A DNA stretch of 64,000 nt from DATBVX01 sp963810775 (GTDB lineage Bacteria; Pseudomonadota; Gammaproteobacteria; Steroidobacterales; Steroidobacteraceae): positions 17,294 through 81,293 of the forward strand of contig CAWEOT010000012.1 of assembly GCA_963810775.1 (NCBI GenBank), written 5' to 3'. How positions within the stretch are numbered: the stretch's first letter is position 1; the number at the start of each line of letters is the position of its first letter. Below are positions 60,991-64,000 of the stretch, piece after piece. A model generated the notes under the pieces. That model did not search any database and was not told the DNA's origin. It saw only the letters and a program-made list of their open reading frames with translations. Made by a program: the position numbers and the translations under genes.

Positions 60991-61983
60991 TTAGCCGTGA
61001 ACAGCACTCGTTTCAAACAATTCAAGGATGTTTCCGTCGGGGTCCTTCACGTAGATTGCTAGGCCGTAGGGGCCGGGAGCCAACTCACGGTCGAATACGA
61101 CTCCGGCCTTCTTCAGGCGCGCGCTCAATGCCTCCACGGCACACACCTGGAACGCCAGGTGATCGAGCTGCGTTTGCTCGCCAGATCCGCCCTCCGTCAG
61201 GCCGAGTCCCTGTACGGTGGAAATGAGCGGCCGCCCGTCTGCGAGTGGTTTGGCATCCAATCGTGCTTGGAAGCCGAGCAGATCGATATAAAAACGACGC
61301 GATACCTCAAGGCTGCGGACCATGAGCAGCACGTGGTGAATGCGAACCGATCGCGGCTCAAGCTGTCGATCGATCCACGCCATCACGTCAGACGACTCGC
61401 AAGTAAACGCGAAATACTGCTCCCACACTTCGCGAGCCAGACCGTCCCACGTGGCGTTGACCGCGCCGATGCAGTCCCTGACGCCTATAACGTCGTAGTC
61501 TCGCAGATAGGCTTCGCGAATCGTCGTTTCGACGCAGGCGTTTGACGTCAGTCCCGTAATGAAGAGCGCTTCCGCGCCCAGCATCTTCAGAACGATGTCC
61601 AAGCGGGTCTCGTGGAAGGCGCCGAAGCGGTGCTTGCGGATAACCAACGAAGGATTGGTGACCAGGTTTGAAAGCTCGTCGACGATCGCAGCGTCCCAGG
61701 TTCCGGCGAGGGCCGCGATGCCCTTGCGTTTCGAGGTATGCGCAGGCAACCGTTTGCGCGCGCGGCGCCGGTCGACCTCAAAGTGCTCCTGAACGGTCCA
61801 CAGCACCGGCATGCCGACTTGCGAGCAGCGCTCGACGAGCCTCCTAATCGGACGAAGCACGGAGCTCAGCCGTTCGGTATCGACACCGGAGCGGCCCAGG
61901 GTCCCGTCCTTGTGGCAGAAGGCGTTTTGCACATCCACCACGATGAGCGCGGCGCTCCGCAGATCGAGCAGATCAAGGCTCAT
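60991..61983 (-). CDS. Isochorismatase-like hydrolase fused to a VOC domain
   Basis: This 330-residue protein has two domains. Residues about 8-205 are a cysteine hydrolase of the isochorismatase family: AALIVVDVQNAFCHKDG (Asp), SLVIRKHRFGAFHETRLD (Lys) and LFITGLTSNACVETTIREAY (nucleophile Cys). Residues about 213-330 form a VOC module: RIHHVLLMVRSLEVSRRFYI, QLDHLAFQVCAVEALSARLK and AIYVKDPDGNILELFE, with His...His...Glu metal ligands. The frame is intact, so the fusion is real. The ATG at 61983 overlaps the tautomerase stop. Such hydrolases cleave N-carbamoyl or other amide groups; the VOC part might act on the product. I know no described enzyme with exactly this order. Confidence 0.85.
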   Translation of the reverse strand: MSLDLLDLRSAALIVVDVQNAFCHKDGTLGRSGVDTERLSSVLRPIRRLVERCSQVGMPVLWTVQEHFEVDRRRARKRLPAHTSKRKGIAALAGTWDAAIVDELSNLVTNPSLVIRKHRFGAFHETRLDIVLKMLGAEALFITGLTSNACVETTIREAYLRDYDVIGVRDCIGAVNATWDGLAREVWEQYFAFTCESSDVMAWIDRQLEPRSVRIHHVLLMVRSLEVSRRFYIDLLGFQARLDAKPLADGRPLISTVQGLGLTEGGSGEQTQLDHLAFQVCAVEALSARLKKAGVVFDRELAPGPYGLAIYVKDPDGNILELFETSAVHG

Positions 61984-62215
61984 GTTTGGACACCTCGTGA
62001 TCGATACCGAGGACACCGGCTCGCCCCCGAGCCGTCAGGCGGTACCTCCTGAATGATCACGTGCAGCGCGTCGGGTTTGGCGCCAGCGTGCTCGACCATG
62101 GCATCGGTCACGGCTTTCACGGAGGCGGCGCTTCTGTTCGACCGTGCGTCCGGTCCACATCTGTATGTACTGGCACGTGCGGCGGTCTTCTGTCACGTAT
62201 AGAGGGAAGTTGACG
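61973..62215 (-). pseudogene. 4-oxalocrotonate tautomerase-like protein, two frameshifts
   Basis: Pieces on the minus strand read VNFPLYVTEDRRTCQYIQMW, TGRTVEQKRRL, then after a shift near 62125 VKAVTDAMVEHAGAKPDALH and VIIQEVPPDG, and after another near 62035 GRAGVLGIDHEVSKHEP with a stop at 61973. EGRTxEQKRxL and VIIxEVPPxxWGxxG are tautomerase-family signatures. No N-terminal Met-Pro (Pro1 base) is evident because the start overlaps the end of the amidohydrolase gene. It probably tautomerises a ring-cleavage product. Confidence 0.65.
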
Positions 62216-63631
62216 TAGTGATGTCCCCCGACAAAAGCCCCGCACGTCTGACGATCGCAGCAGACCGTCTCCGAGCTTCGCCGTACAGCGCTGGTTCGTC
62301 AATGGTCAAGACCTTGCCGTCGCGAAATAGCGGCCGACCATTTACCCAGGTCTCTGCGATCGACGCGTTCGACGCTGACCACACGAGTGTCTGTACGGGA
62401 TCACCGCATGGTGTCCACTCAACGTGGTCGAGGTTGAACAGCACGAAATCCGCCTTCTTGCCGATCTCGAGTGAGCCGATTTCATCTTCCCAAGCCAGCG
62501 CTCGGGCTCCATCGATCGTCGCCATTCGCAATGCCTTGCGTGCCCCGATCAACCGCGCGTCGTTGCGCGCATCCTTGAACAGTCCCGCGACGACATACAT
62601 TTGCCTCATCAGACTGAGATTGCCGAGGCCGAGACGCCATCCGTGCCGAGCGATACGGTGACACCGGCATCGATGAGCTCCGGAGAGCCCGCCGGCCGAA
62701 CATCGCGGCGCCTTTCGCCAGCTTCAGCGAGGTTCCCGGACAAAACGCGATCTTCGTGTCGTTAGCGGCGAGCAGGTGCCTCTCCGATTCGGTCAGCGCC
62801 ACACCGTGGGCAATAACGAGATTTCGACCGAGGCCTCCGGCATCGGCGATGCGTTGCACGGGTGCTTTCCCGTATTTCTTCTCGGAGCAACCCGCACCTC
62901 CTCGATGCTTGTGGCGAGATGATACGTCGTCCCGACCCCATATTTTTCGGGCGAGCCGGCGTGCGCCTACGTGCAGGTCAACGCTGCATGGCTCCTTACC
63001 TTCGATGTTAACCCAGCAGCGGATTCTTCCGCCCGCCGAGTTGTGCCACCGTTCGACGGCCCTGCCGAGCGCATCGAGCGCTGCATTTGCATCCGGGAAG
63101 AAATGATGTCGGATCATCTCTTCCGTCCAGCCTCGTGGCAGCGTCGTAGGCGGAATATCGGCCGCATGTCGTCCCGTGATGCCGCGCATGCCGCTCTGCT
63201 CGATGGCGGCGACGGTGCCTGCAGGGTCGTTTTGAGCTCCCATGTCGAGAAAACAGGTCGTACCACATCGAAGCATTTCCGTGCATGACAACAGCACACC
63301 GATACGCTCATCCTCGCCGTCGACGTGCGCGTAGAACGGCTTTGCCCAGCCAAACACCCAAGCGCGCGTGTCGAGGTCATCCGGAAAGACACCTCGCGAG
63401 AGCGCCTCCGACAAGTGCACGTGCGAGTCAACGAATCCGGGGGCACGCGCCGCGCCTGCGCCCGTCGATCACTTGATCGAAAGCTCCCTCCCGATGGCGC
63501 GCAAGCACCTCCGCCGTCCCCCCTAGATCTATGATTCGATCGTTCTCGACGATGACTGCACCGTCGCGGATGACGCGATCATCGCGATCGACGCACAGGA
63601 CGAATTCCATATGCTCGATCAGGACACGCAT
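62193..63631 (-). pseudogene. Amidohydrolase (ATZ/TRZ, SAH-deaminase type), several frameshifts
   Basis: The N-terminal frame reads VLCVDRDDRVIRDGAVIVEN and DRIIDLGGTAEVLARHREGA. After a break near 63445 the metal motif VDSHVHLSEALSRGVFPDDL (HxH) appears, then LLSCTEMLRCGTTCFLDMGA and GGLGRNLVIAHGVALTESER (His), TKIAFCPGTSLKLAKGAAMF. Further shifts near 62900 and 62690-62610 join the C-terminal part GARKALRMATIDGARALAWE and EIGSLEIGKKADFVLFNLDH. The corrected length (about 475) and motif order match cytosine-deaminase-like amidohydrolases that remove amino or chloride groups from heterocycles. At least four shifts are needed, the most of any gene here except the receptor. Confidence 0.75.
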
Positions 63632-63637
63632 GAGAGT

Positions 63638-64000
63638 TCAGCGAATGGCGAACAGACGATCGGTGTTTGTGTGGTCGGACAGCAATTCGCAGCCCGTGGG
63701 GGTCACTGCGACAATATCCTTGTTTTGCATGCCAAAGCCGTACCCGGTGTTGTACACGAGCGGCTCTATGCCAAGGACCATGCCCGCCTCGAGCGGAACG
63801 TCGGAGTGTGGTCCGAGATACGGCTGCTCGTGCAAATGCAACCCGATGCCATGGCCGACGAACTTGATCGGCGGAAGTTTGAGCCTGCCCAGATGTCCGA
63901 TGAACGCCTCGTAGATGGAGCGGAAGCTGGCGCCGGGCTTCATCATCTCCATCACGAGATACTTGCATTCGACGAGGTTCTGCCAGATTCGCTCGGCCTC
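63638..64000 (-). CDS. M24 metallopeptidase (Xaa-Pro aminopeptidase/creatinase type), C-terminal part
   Basis: The gene enters from the right edge; about 120 residues are visible and end at 63638. IKFVGHGIGLHLHEQPYLGP contains the metal-binding histidine of the pita-bread fold, and AGMVLGIEPLVYNTGYGFGM the metal Glu. MKPGASFRSIYEAFIGHLGR is the preceding helix. The frame is intact. Creatinase-type members hydrolyse C-N bonds in small amides, which would fit beside the amidohydrolase; a dipeptidase is also possible. Confidence 0.85.
   Translation of the reverse strand, partial: EAERIWQNLVECKYLVMEMMKPGASFRSIYEAFIGHLGRLKLPPIKFVGHGIGLHLHEQPYLGPHSDVPLEAGMVLGIEPLVYNTGYGFGMQNKDIVAVTPTGCELLSDHTNTDRLFAIR

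Noticed and set aside
1..64000. CRISPR arrays or intact insertion sequences
   Set aside because: I found no regularly spaced repeats and no transposase frame; the only mobile-element traces are the recombinase stub and the att-like repeats.

Overview
The window is GC-rich DNA from an aerobic Gram-negative bacterium: it carries TonB-dependent receptors, Tat-type signal peptides, GMC/FAD dehydrogenases, MFS transporters and aromatic-ring oxygenases. The gene content fits a plant-matter-degrading proteobacterium, perhaps a gammaproteobacterium of the Steroidobacter type, but no marker gene fixes the taxon.

Region 1 (about 1-8.4 kb) holds small oxidative cassettes: two flavin monooxygenases, VOC-fold proteins, a Rieske ferredoxin, a DUF2218 protein, a MetE/UROD-like protein, and an enolase-like protein that has lost a catalytic histidine. 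A methyltransferase and an APH-type kinase lie on the other strand.

Region 2 (about 8.4-44.1 kb) is the core. It looks like an island for oxidising glycosides at the sugar C3 and then cleaving them: a DUF1080 (3-keto-disaccharide hydrolase) protein, two ThuA proteins, two Gdh3+GMC dehydrogenase pairs, a third stand-alone GMC enzyme, a C-glycoside deglycosidase block in the order alpha-beta-beta-alpha, a GH43 enzyme, a Gfo/Idh/MocA enzyme, several sugar-isomerase TIM barrels, sugar transporters and a TonB receptor. A Tat-exported ACMSD-like amidohydrolase and PobA (4-hydroxybenzoate 3-monooxygenase) could handle the released aromatic part. Two paralogous TetR regulators are present. A 16-bp palindrome, TAGAAT-N4-ATTCTA, sits in or next to the promoters of at least six transcription units, which suggests one shared regulon.

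Region 3 (about 44.1-51.9 kb) is a scar zone. Four copies of TGGTAGCGGGGGC, the reverse complement of a tRNA(fMet)-type 3' end, occur here; three are preceded by a terminator hairpin. They delimit segments carrying an M49-like peptidase, a SYLF lipid-binding protein, a secreted small protein, a HAF-repeat/PKD protein, and a contractile-injection tail-tube protein with a baseplate-like N-terminus. Between them lie gene remnants: a serine recombinase, an alpha-hydroxy-acid oxidase, a TonB receptor and an HD phosphohydrolase.

Region 4 (about 51.9-64 kb), all on the minus strand, holds an arylamine N-acetyltransferase, a Tat-amidase, DUF2165, a glutamine-synthetase-like enzyme, a Rieske oxygenase, a TonB receptor, a GntR regulator, an isochorismatase-VOC fusion, a tautomerase, an amidohydrolase and an M24 peptidase. 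Most are interrupted by single-base frameshifts although the protein sequence is otherwise well preserved, so sequencing or assembly error is as likely as true decay. The set resembles catabolism of a nitrogen-containing aromatic compound.
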